Shown piece after piece: positions 6,934-13,349 of a DNA stretch of 17,127 nucleotides. Below the pieces are notes generated by a model, which searched no databases, was not told the origin of the DNA, and saw only the letters and a program-made list of their open reading frames with translations. Numbering within the stretch: the first letter of the stretch is position 1; every line of letters begins with the position of its first letter. The translations under genes and the position numbers were made by a program. Origin of the DNA: an uncultured Pseudomonadota bacterium (lineage in GTDB: Bacteria; Lernaellota; Lernaellaia; Lernaellales; Lernaellaceae); assembly GCA_937967875.1 (NCBI GenBank), contig CALBTQ010000697.1:1-17127 (forward strand), read 5' to 3'.

Positions 6934-8445
6934 TTAGAATTTATTTTCAGGGCGATTATCAATTACCGCGAGCGCCCAACCGGCCGGGTGAATCACCGTC
7001 TCTTTCACCTGTAACCGGTAGCGGTCAAGTGCCCTTTCCACAACGGGTTTTTCCGTGCGGGCGTAAAGAATTGCGTCGACTTTTCCGCCCTGTTGCAGAT
7101 AGCGCGACAACCGATAGGGCGGCTGATATTTCTGCTCGCTGACCGAGTAACTCAATGCCTGTTTTCCATGCAGCACGTAAAAGGCGAACGGATCGCGCAC
7201 CAGCACCAACTGCCCCGGCTCGATCTGCGCGGCGCCCCATTCGTACATGCGCGCCTCGTCGTTGTCGATGCGACTCCAGCGGTCGCGGAAATCGTAGGTT
7301 GCCAGCGAGGCCAGGTTGGTGGCCACCAGCGCCAGGACGATCACCCGCGTCACCCACTGCGCCAGAAAATCGCGGCGCGTCGTCCAGCGGCTCACCTGGT
7401 CGATGCCCTGAATCAGGTAATACGCCAGCCAGGGCGTCAGCACGGTGAAAAACCGCGTGCGCACCAGCCAGGGCGTCAGCCACAACAGAGCCAGGTAGAA
7501 AACCAGATAGTATTCGGCGGCGGTCGGCCCGCGGATCAACCGCTGGAAAAAGCCCAGCGCCATCAGCAGCGCCAAACCGACCATCACCGCCCGCAGCGCC
7601 GGATTCTTGGGCGCGGTATCCATCAACAACAGTGACGCCGGCGCCAGTTGCAGCGAATTGACCGCGTTCATTTTGATGCGGCCCAACGTCGCGCGGCTGA
7701 CCAGATCCTGCTGCCCCTTGGTCGGGTCCCAGCCGTCCTTGCGCAGCAGCGAACTTTTCTCCGGCGAAAACTGCCCCGGCTGGGTCACCGAGTACAGCGT
7801 CACGCCGGGCGCGAGGCCCACGATCGCGAACAGCAGCGCCAGGATCAGCCCGCGCTTGCGCCGGTGACGATCCCAGGCCAGGTAGATCGCCGCGCCCACC
7901 GCGAGCATCAAGCCGATCTGCCGGGTGAGCGGCGTCAGGAAAACGAAGATCAGCGCGGCCGGTCCCCAGGGTCCGCCGAAAAAGCGATGGTCGTTTTTCA
8001 ATCGATCGAGGCAGACGATGGCCGCGGTGGAAATGAACAGATAGGGAATCTCGCTCTGCACGCGTCCGCAATACAGCCACACCGATCCGGTGGCCGTCAG
8101 CGCCAGCAACCACGTCCAATGATCGCGGCGGTAACTTTCGTCCGCCGCGTACAAAAGCAGGGCCATCGTGGCCAGCCACAGCAGCGCCAGGGCCACGCGC
8201 AACGCCGCGTCGCTGCCGCCGCCCAGCCAGTAAGCCGGCGTCAGCAGCAACATCGTCACCGGCGGATACACGGCCGGCGGCTTGAGTGGATGGCTGAGGA
8301 TTTGCGGCAGGTGTCCGTCGGCCAACGAGGCGATGCCCATGATGTACGCGCCCGAATCGAAGCGCGGGAAATAAGGGTACAACCAGGTGGGAAACGTCAG
8401 CACGGCCAGCGCGACGATCAGCAGCAATCCTTTTTTCGACGGCAC
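6934..8445 (-). CDS. Polytopic membrane protein, probable GT-C-fold glycosyltransferase
   Basis: About 503 residues. An N-terminal transmembrane helix is followed by PRFDSGAYIMGIASLADG, the usual arrangement in GT-C enzymes (PMT/ArnT type), where an Asp in the first external loop serves the metal or lipid-phosphate sugar donor. About ten further hydrophobic helices follow, then a soluble C-terminal domain (about 395-503) with LVLVRDPFAFYVLHG. Such enzymes transfer sugars from polyprenyl-phosphate donors on the outer face of the inner membrane; donor and acceptor cannot be read here. I prefer GTG 8445 because GAGG lies five bases upstream. GTG 8451, two codons earlier, lacks a Shine-Dalgarno. 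It is divergent from the flippase-like gene across a spacer of about 80 bases, which suggests a shared glycolipid or polysaccharide role. The family call is by topology and the Asp motif only. Confidence 0.72.
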   Translation of the reverse strand: MPSKKGLLLIVALAVLTFPTWLYPYFPRFDSGAYIMGIASLADGHLPQILSHPLKPPAVYPPVTMLLLTPAYWLGGGSDAALRVALALLWLATMALLLYAADESYRRDHWTWLLALTATGSVWLYCGRVQSEIPYLFISTAAIVCLDRLKNDHRFFGGPWGPAALIFVFLTPLTRQIGLMLAVGAAIYLAWDRHRRKRGLILALLFAIVGLAPGVTLYSVTQPGQFSPEKSSLLRKDGWDPTKGQQDLVSRATLGRIKMNAVNSLQLAPASLLLMDTAPKNPALRAVMVGLALLMALGFFQRLIRGPTAAEYYLVFYLALLWLTPWLVRTRFFTVLTPWLAYYLIQGIDQVSRWTTRRDFLAQWVTRVIVLALVATNLASLATYDFRDRWSRIDNDEARMYEWGAAQIEPGQLVLVRDPFAFYVLHGKQALSYSVSEQKYQPPYRLSRYLQQGGKVDAILYARTEKPVVERALDRYRLQVKETVIHPAGWALAVIDNRPENKF

Positions 8446-8450
8446 TGCCA

Positions 8451-8457
8451 CCTCTTT
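8451..8457 (-). promoter_or_regulatory. Shine-Dalgarno site deciding the glycosyltransferase start
   Basis: AAAGAGG on the minus strand ends five bases before GTG 8445. It favours that codon over the in-frame GTG at 8451, which this site directly abuts. Confidence 0.45.
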
Positions 8458-8514
8458 GCAGGAAAATCAAATCGCAACATGCTATCATATTCGTCCAATA
8501 AACCCAACGGATCC
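8458..8514. promoter_or_regulatory. Divergent promoter region between glycosyltransferase and flippase-like genes
   Basis: The spacer between the two divergent genes is AT-rich. It holds TATCAT (8483-8488, plus strand) and, overlapping on the other strand, TATGAT (8489-8484). Each is a five-of-six match to a -10 box. No good -35 hexamer is seen at 16-18 bases on either strand, so this is a weak call. Confidence 0.3.
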
Positions 8515-8520
8515 GGAGGA
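8515..8520 (+). promoter_or_regulatory. Shine-Dalgarno site fixing a TTG start
   Basis: GGAGGA sits four bases before TTG 8525. It decides the start of the flippase-like gene, because the longer open frame back to 8387 runs over the divergent gene. Confidence 0.65.
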
Positions 8521-8524
8521 ACGT

Positions 8525-9508
8525 TTGCCCGCCGACGCCCGCCCCTCATCGTCACGCCGCGCATCGGCGCGCTGGTTGCTGCTTTTGCTGGGCTTTGCGC
8601 TGCTGGGCCTGCTGATTTACAAGATCGGTCCGGCGAACATGCTGGCGGCCTGGCGGCAGGCGCACAAGGCGAATATCGCGATCGCGGCGGTGGTGTTTAT
8701 GCTCGCCCTGGTCGTGCGCGGATTCAAATGGCAGTTGTTCCTCGCCGTGACGCCCACGCCCGTCTCGTACAGCAAGGCGACGCGGGCGTACGTGTTCAAT
8801 TCCTTCTTCGCCAATCTGACGCCCGGCCGCAGCGGCGAAGTGTTCGCGCCGATCTGGCTGAGCCGCTACGGCGTTTCGACCGCCACCAGCTACGCGGTCG
8901 TGGTGATCGACCGCATGCTCGACCTGCTGATCGTGCTGAGCCTGTTCGCGTTTTCCGTGGTCAACCTCGGCCGCCTGGCGCCGACCGAATCGGCCATGTA
9001 CCGCACCGCCGGGCTGACCGCCGGCTTGCTGGTGCTGGCCGGACTGATCGCGTTGATCTTCATGCTCATCCGCCTGGATCTGGCGATCGCTTTTCTCACA
9101 CGCTTTCACGGCCGCCTCGTCACGCGCCTGCGCGACGCGCTTGCCTCCTTCCGCGACGCCGTCGCCCAATTCGGCCGGCGCGGCCTGCTCGCAATCAACC
9201 TGGGCATCACCCTGGCCACCTGGTTGCTGGACGTCACCTGCAACTATCTGGTCGTTGGTTCGCTGATACCCGAATTGACCTGGACCGACAGCGTCACCGC
9301 TTCGATGTTCGCCATCGCCGCCGCCCTGGCCAGCTTCATCCCCGGCGGCATCGGCGCGGGCGCGTTGGGCTACACCGCCGTCCTCTCGCTCATCGGCTAC
9401 GATCCGGTGCTCGCCGGCGCGGGCGCGGTGCTCAACACCGTGATGGTGCAAACCACGCGTTCTTCGGTGGTCGGAGCGTTCGCCCTGATTGGGGGGAAAA
9501 AAAGCTGA
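8525..9508 (+). CDS. UPF0104 / LPG-synthase-TM family membrane protein (flippase-like)
   Basis: The 327-residue polytopic protein matches the TIGR00374/UPF0104 family, which shares the membrane domain of lysylphosphatidylglycerol synthases and includes proposed lipid flippases. Visible landmarks are NLTPGRSGEV (97-106), the DRMLDLL helix (129-135) and the FIPGGIGAGALGY helix pair (271-283). About eight hydrophobic segments span the protein, the first at 17-32 after a short Arg-rich N-terminus. TTG 8525 is chosen because of the GGAGGA site and because the first helix then follows a short cytoplasmic tail. The aminoacyl-transfer domain of MprF is absent. Divergence from a GT-C-like gene suggests lipid-linked sugar or lipid translocation, which is inference. 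Confidence 0.8.
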   Translation: MPADARPSSSRRASARWLLLLLGFALLGLLIYKIGPANMLAAWRQAHKANIAIAAVVFMLALVVRGFKWQLFLAVTPTPVSYSKATRAYVFNSFFANLTPGRSGEVFAPIWLSRYGVSTATSYAVVVIDRMLDLLIVLSLFAFSVVNLGRLAPTESAMYRTAGLTAGLLVLAGLIALIFMLIRLDLAIAFLTRFHGRLVTRLRDALASFRDAVAQFGRRGLLAINLGITLATWLLDVTCNYLVVGSLIPELTWTDSVTASMFAIAAALASFIPGGIGAGALGYTAVLSLIGYDPVLAGAGAVLNTVMVQTTRSSVVGAFALIGGKKS

Positions 9509-9526
9509 GCGGCGCTTAATAGTTCC

Positions 9527-9592
9527 TATCAAGATTATCCGGCTTGGGGAGAAGATTCGCATCATCGCTTTCCCCACTTGATAAAATTTTTT
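9527..9592 (+). terminator. Probable intrinsic terminator of the flippase-like gene
   Basis: An outer 7-bp stem TATCAAG/CTTGATA (9527-9533 with 9577-9583) encloses an inner stem TGGGGA-AAG/CTTTCCCCA (9545-9554 with 9568-9576, one bulged G) and a 13-base loop. Three A and then six T (9587-9592) follow. It starts 19 bases after the gene's stop. The large left-side bulge lowers confidence. Confidence 0.45.
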
Positions 9593-9593
9593 G

Positions 9594-9625
9594 TAACCAT
9601 TAACGTACGCGTACGTTAATGGTTA
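9594..9625. repeat. Perfect 32-bp palindrome
   Basis: The half-site TAACCATTAACGTACG (9594-9609) is followed at once by its exact reverse complement (9610-9625), with no spacer. It sits in an AT-rich convergent spacer, 86 bases after the flippase-like gene and 111 bases after the AAA ATPase gene. It could be a symmetric binding site, a bidirectional terminator stem (T-rich sequence follows on the plus strand), or a cruciform. The sequence alone does not decide. Confidence 0.9.
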
Positions 9626-9634
9626 TATTTAATT

Positions 9635-9646
9635 GAAACCGGTTTC
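9635..9646. repeat. Small perfect palindrome GAAACCGGTTTC
   Basis: A 12-bp symmetric sequence nine bases after the 32-bp palindrome. It is short enough to be chance, but its position suggests it may belong to the same regulatory or termination region. Confidence 0.4.
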
Positions 9647-9735
9647 TTCGCATTGTCCGCCCCTTCGCATCGACCGAGTCGTCCTCCGCCGACAAATCCG
9701 CGATGCTTTGAATTAATGGAAAATAGACAGGACAA

Positions 9736-11232
9736 TCAACTGGCGCGCACGGCCCGTTTGTCGGCCCAGCGCTTGGTCTTGGTGATCTGCTCTTTCATCG
9801 TAATCGCCAGCGGCACCATGTTGCCCATCGCACGGTAGATGTCGCTGATCTGCAGTTCGCGATCCTCGTTGAACGCGTCGAACATCGCGGTGATCAGCGC
9901 CTGCTCGATCTCCGCGCCGGTGAAGTGTTCCGCGCTTTTCGCCAGCCCCTCGATGCTCGTCTGGCTCGCCGTCTTGCCGCGCCGCGACAGGTGGATGCGG
10001 AAAATCTCCTCGCGCTCTTTCACGTTGGGCAGGTCGACGAAAAACACCTCGTCGAAGCGGCCCTTACGGATGAACTCCGGCGGCAGGCGGTCGATGTCGT
10101 TGGCCGTGGCGGCGATGAACACCGGCTTTTTCTTTTCCTGCATCCAGGTCAGGAAGCTGGCGAAGATGCGCGAGGTCGCGCCCGATTCGATCGAGTCGGA
10201 AAACACGCTGACGCCCATTTCGATTTCGTCGATCCACAAGATCGACGGCGCGACCGCCTCGACGGTCAGGATCGCGCGGCGCATCGATTCCTCCGGCGAG
10301 CCGGCGAATCCGGCGAACACGCGGCCCATGTCCAGGCGCAACAGCGGCAGCCGCCACAGGTCGGCCAGCGCCTTGATGACCAGCGATTTGCCGCAACCGG
10401 AAATGCCTGTGATCAACACGCCCTTGGGCATGGGCAGGCCGAATTTGCGCGCGTCCTCCGACAGGCCCTTGTGCCGGATCGCCGCCCAGCGCTTGAAATT
10501 GTCCAGGCCGCCGACGTGCTCCATTTTGTCTTCCGGCGAAAAGAACTCGAGGATTTCGGTCTTGCGCAAAATCAGCCGTTTCTCGTCGATGATCTGGTCG
10601 ATCGCGCTCACGGTGAACTCCTGGTAGCGATGCGCGATCTTGTGCGTGACGAAAGCGATCTCGTCGGCGGTCAGGCCCAGAAACAACTGGAAGAACGATT
10701 CGCGCTCGTGGCGCTCCTCGGAAATCCGCATGTTCTTGCCCAGCGTCGCCAGCTCGCCGACGACGATCTGCTCGGCTTCGTCCGCCTCCGGCAACGGGTA
10801 GTCGATGACCGTGACTTCTTTTTCCAACTCCGGCGGCAGCGTCAGGCGCGGCGCGAGGATGATCACCGTCTTGAGCGTGTTTTGCGCCGCCTGGTAAATG
10901 TCGCGCAACCGGCGCTGCACCTTCAGATCGTCGTGCACGTAGTGGTGGAAATCCTTGAGCACGAACAGCGCCGGCCCCTCGTGGCCCAGGATGAAGCCCA
11001 GCGCGCCCAGCGGATCGCCCGCCGCCGCGCCCGCCGCTTCCGCGCCGCCGGCGAACCCGTCGTTGATCGACCAGGTGAAGAACGTGCGGTCCTGCTTCAG
11101 GGCCGCCGACAGCAAACACAGGTGGCCTTCCACCCGGCGTTCCTCCCAGGACAAAATCCACAGGATCGGATAACCGGCCCGGATATGAATCTGCACCGGC
11201 TCCAACGGCTTGGGCAACGGCAATGCGCTCAC
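9736..11232 (-). CDS. Ycf46-like AAA-family ATPase
   Basis: The 498-residue protein has two parts. Residues 1-235 form a non-AAA region (HIRAGYPILWILSWEERRVE, then GHEGPALFVLKDFHHYV and LPPELEKEVTVIDYPLPEADEAE) typical of cyanobacterial/plastid Ycf46-type proteins. Residues 236-498 form a classical AAA module: Walker A GISGCGKS (276-283), Walker B ILWIDEIE (331-338), sensor 1 AATAND (374-379), arginine-finger region IRKGRFDE (388-395) and sensor 2 FTGAEIEQAL (437-446). All catalytic residues look intact. The family's role is poorly defined. GTG 11232 has Shine-Dalgarno GGAGGAG four bases upstream. It lies 13 bases after the sulfatase-fold gene and is almost certainly in its operon. No membrane segment is seen, so it is probably cytoplasmic. 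Confidence 0.85.
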   Translation of the reverse strand: MSALPLPKPLEPVQIHIRAGYPILWILSWEERRVEGHLCLLSAALKQDRTFFTWSINDGFAGGAEAAGAAAGDPLGALGFILGHEGPALFVLKDFHHYVHDDLKVQRRLRDIYQAAQNTLKTVIILAPRLTLPPELEKEVTVIDYPLPEADEAEQIVVGELATLGKNMRISEERHERESFFQLFLGLTADEIAFVTHKIAHRYQEFTVSAIDQIIDEKRLILRKTEILEFFSPEDKMEHVGGLDNFKRWAAIRHKGLSEDARKFGLPMPKGVLITGISGCGKSLVIKALADLWRLPLLRLDMGRVFAGFAGSPEESMRRAILTVEAVAPSILWIDEIEMGVSVFSDSIESGATSRIFASFLTWMQEKKKPVFIAATANDIDRLPPEFIRKGRFDEVFFVDLPNVKEREEIFRIHLSRRGKTASQTSIEGLAKSAEHFTGAEIEQALITAMFDAFNEDRELQISDIYRAMGNMVPLAITMKEQITKTKRWADKRAVRAS

Positions 11233-11236
11233 GATG

Positions 11237-11243
11237 CTCCTCC
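11237..11243 (-). promoter_or_regulatory. Shine-Dalgarno site for the AAA ATPase GTG start
   Basis: GGAGGAG on the minus strand lies four bases before GTG 11232 and fills most of the 13-base gap after the upstream stop. It supports the GTG start. Confidence 0.6.
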
Positions 11244-11245
11244 AG

Positions 11246-13186
11246 CTATTCGATGTAACCCAGGTTTTTCATTCGCTTCAAAACCCTCTTCTTCAACCCC
11301 ACCCGATTCTTGCCGGTCAGCGGCAGTCGCTTGCGCACCCGCGCGCTGTGGATGAGCCACTCGCCGAGTTGCCCGTCCAGCTCGGCCGCCGTCTCGCCTT
11401 GCGCCGCGACCGCGTCGTGTTGTTGAGCGGGATCGTCAGGCACATTAAACAGCATCAGGCGGCCGGTACGCAAATTGCGAATTAAATCGTACTCGTCGGT
11501 GTGGATGCCGCGCAAGACGATCTGGTGCCGCTCCTGGTGCGAGTGGACCGGCTGCGCGGCGAACGGCTCGCCGGTCAGCGCCGGCCACAGACTTCGCCCC
11601 TGCAACCCCTTGTGCACCGGCACGTTCGACGCGGCCAGCAGCGTGGGCGCGACGTCGAGCAGACTGACCGTCGTTTCGATGCGCCGCCCCGGCGCGATGC
11701 GCGGCGGATAGCGCATGATCAACGGCACGTGCAGCACTTCGTAGTAAAGCGTCCAGCTATGGCCGAGGTACGCGTGCTCCCAGAATTCCTCGCCGTGATC
11801 GGCGGTCAGCACGACGAGCGTATTTTTCTCCAGATCCAGCTCGGCCAGCGTGTTGAGCAGCCGCCGCAGTTGCGTGTCCAGGTACATGATCTCCGCGTCG
11901 TAGCTTGCCAGCCAATGGCGGATCTCCTCGGGCGGCGGCGTCTCGCGGCTTGCCTCGTACACGTCGATCAGCTCGTTGGAAATCACGCGCGGCGTGTCGC
12001 CCCGATAATCGCGATCATAGGCCGGGTAACGGTCGATATACCAATCGCCGTAGGGCGCGTGCGGATCCAGGTAGTGCACCCACAGAAAAAACCGCCGGTC
12101 GCCGTGGCGGCGCAAAAAGTCGACCGCCGTGTCGGTCATGCGCTCGGCCGTGTGCGGCACGCCGTGCAACGGAAAGAGAAATTTGTACAGCGACAGCCCC
12201 AGGAACGTCGGCGCGGTCGCGGCGTCCTCGCTGTGCCAATACACGTCGAAGCCGCGATCGAGCCCCTTTTCCGGGTCGATGTACGGATTGTTGACGATCG
12301 CCGCGGTCATGAATCCGTTTTCCCGATACGTCTCGGCCAGCGTCGGAATGCCGGGATCGAGAAACGAATCGTCACTGAACTGCCGGTGCACCGCCGGCGA
12401 ATTGCCCGTATGCAACGACGCCAGCGACGGCAGCGTCCACGACGCCGGCGCGATCGCCCGCGCAAACAACGCCCCCTCCGCGGCCAGCGAATCGATCACC
12501 GGCGTTTGGATTTTCGTGTAGCCGTAGGCGCTCAGATGATCGGCCCGCAGCGTGTCCACGGTAATCAGCAGCACGTTCGCGCCCTCGCTCGTCGCCGTCG
12601 CCGTCGATGCCGACGCCGTCGGCGTCTGCGCCACGCCGAGCCAGGCGAACGCCATCAGCGCCAGGGCCTCCACTGCGCCGGCGGCGATCAGCAAACCGGG
12701 CGTGTGCGTCGCCCCCTGCCGCGCGGGCAACACGCGGCGCAGCAGCCAAAAAACGGGAAACACCGCCAGCAGCGCGGCCAGCGCGAGACCGAGGTTGCCC
12801 GCGATGGTCTGCGGCGAGCGAAAGCCGGGCAATAGTTTGTTGAGGGCGAAGGCGGCGTACATCGTGCCGATCGCCGTAAGCGTCACCGCGACGGCCAGGC
12901 GCAGGCCGCTGTTGTCGCCGCGATGATCGATGCGCGGCCACGGCGAGAGGAAGAGAAAGAACGCGCCGGCGAGTAAGAGCACCGCGCCGAAGACCTGACT
13001 ATAGAGTGTCAGGCCGATCAGCAGATGCAGCGCGTAATCGAGCGCGCGCACGCCCAGCACCTCACGCAACATATCGTCTTCCACCAGGGCCGCTTCGAGC
13101 ATGCCCAACGCCGCGCCGCCGAGCACGCCCACGGCACACCACTGGAGCCAACGAAACGATAGGGATAGGCTGCGATTTTCGCTCAT
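11246..13186 (-). CDS. Membrane-anchored sulfatase / alkaline-phosphatase-superfamily hydrolase or transferase
   Basis: The 646-residue protein has about five N-terminal transmembrane helices (roughly 13-30, 49-80, 97-119, 128-150, 163-186), a Thr/Ala-rich linker (187-203) and a periplasmic sulfatase-fold domain. Metal-site motifs are LLITVDTLRADHLSAYGY (206-223), HYLDPHAPYG (371-380) and TADHGEEFWEH (461-471) with GHS (475-477). At the nucleophile position it reads SWTLPSLASLHTG (Thr251), not the Cys/Ser-x-Pro-x-Arg needed for formylglycine, so it is likelier a phospho- or head-group hydrolase/transferase than a true sulfatase. The fold resembles the LtaS and EptA plan; the substrate is unknown. 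ATG 13186 is preferred over the open frame to 13297 because AGGA lies upstream and the first helix follows soon after. The Ycf46-like ATPase is 13 bases downstream. Confidence 0.83.
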   Translation of the reverse strand: MSENRSLSLSFRWLQWCAVGVLGGAALGMLEAALVEDDMLREVLGVRALDYALHLLIGLTLYSQVFGAVLLLAGAFFLFLSPWPRIDHRGDNSGLRLAVAVTLTAIGTMYAAFALNKLLPGFRSPQTIAGNLGLALAALLAVFPVFWLLRRVLPARQGATHTPGLLIAAGAVEALALMAFAWLGVAQTPTASASTATATSEGANVLLITVDTLRADHLSAYGYTKIQTPVIDSLAAEGALFARAIAPASWTLPSLASLHTGNSPAVHRQFSDDSFLDPGIPTLAETYRENGFMTAAIVNNPYIDPEKGLDRGFDVYWHSEDAATAPTFLGLSLYKFLFPLHGVPHTAERMTDTAVDFLRRHGDRRFFLWVHYLDPHAPYGDWYIDRYPAYDRDYRGDTPRVISNELIDVYEASRETPPPEEIRHWLASYDAEIMYLDTQLRRLLNTLAELDLEKNTLVVLTADHGEEFWEHAYLGHSWTLYYEVLHVPLIMRYPPRIAPGRRIETTVSLLDVAPTLLAASNVPVHKGLQGRSLWPALTGEPFAAQPVHSHQERHQIVLRGIHTDEYDLIRNLRTGRLMLFNVPDDPAQQHDAVAAQGETAAELDGQLGEWLIHSARVRKRLPLTGKNRVGLKKRVLKRMKNLGYIE

Positions 13187-13300
13187 TCGTATTTTTTTCC
13201 TGACCGCCCGAAATCCGAAAGCGGGGCCGTTGCTTGCGTCTTGCGACGAGTATGTGGGGGCGGCGTCGTCACTGCCGCCGAAAAGGCCTGCAAACAAAAG
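13187..13300 (-). promoter_or_regulatory. Leader and presumed promoter region of the sulfatase-fold/AAA operon
   Basis: This spacer separates a terminator from the ATG at 13186. Apart from AGGA about 11 bases before the start I see no recognisable promoter hexamers. The terminator upstream implies that the operon starts transcription somewhere here. Confidence 0.3.
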
Positions 13301-13330
13301 CGGCGTGCAATCCGAAGGAGTTGCACGCCG
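13291..13330 (-). terminator. Intrinsic terminator of the C25 protease gene
   Basis: On the minus strand, CGGCGTGCAA (13330-13321) pairs perfectly with TTGCACGCCG (13310-13301) across a 10-base loop, followed by CTTTTGTTTG (13300-13291). It starts 19 bases after the protease stop codon. A 10-bp GC-rich stem with a T-rich tail is a classic Rho-independent terminator. Confidence 0.78.
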
Positions 13331-13349
13331 TTTATGGTAGGTGATTTAG

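Noticed and set aside
8387..8524. Longer N-terminus for the flippase-like protein
   Set aside because: It would overlap the divergent glycosyltransferase gene and has no ribosome site; TTG 8525 follows GGAGGA.
9653..9838. Small plus-strand open frame in the convergent spacer
   Set aside because: It has no ribosome site, overlaps the end of the AAA ATPase gene antisense, and its peptide is unlike any known protein.
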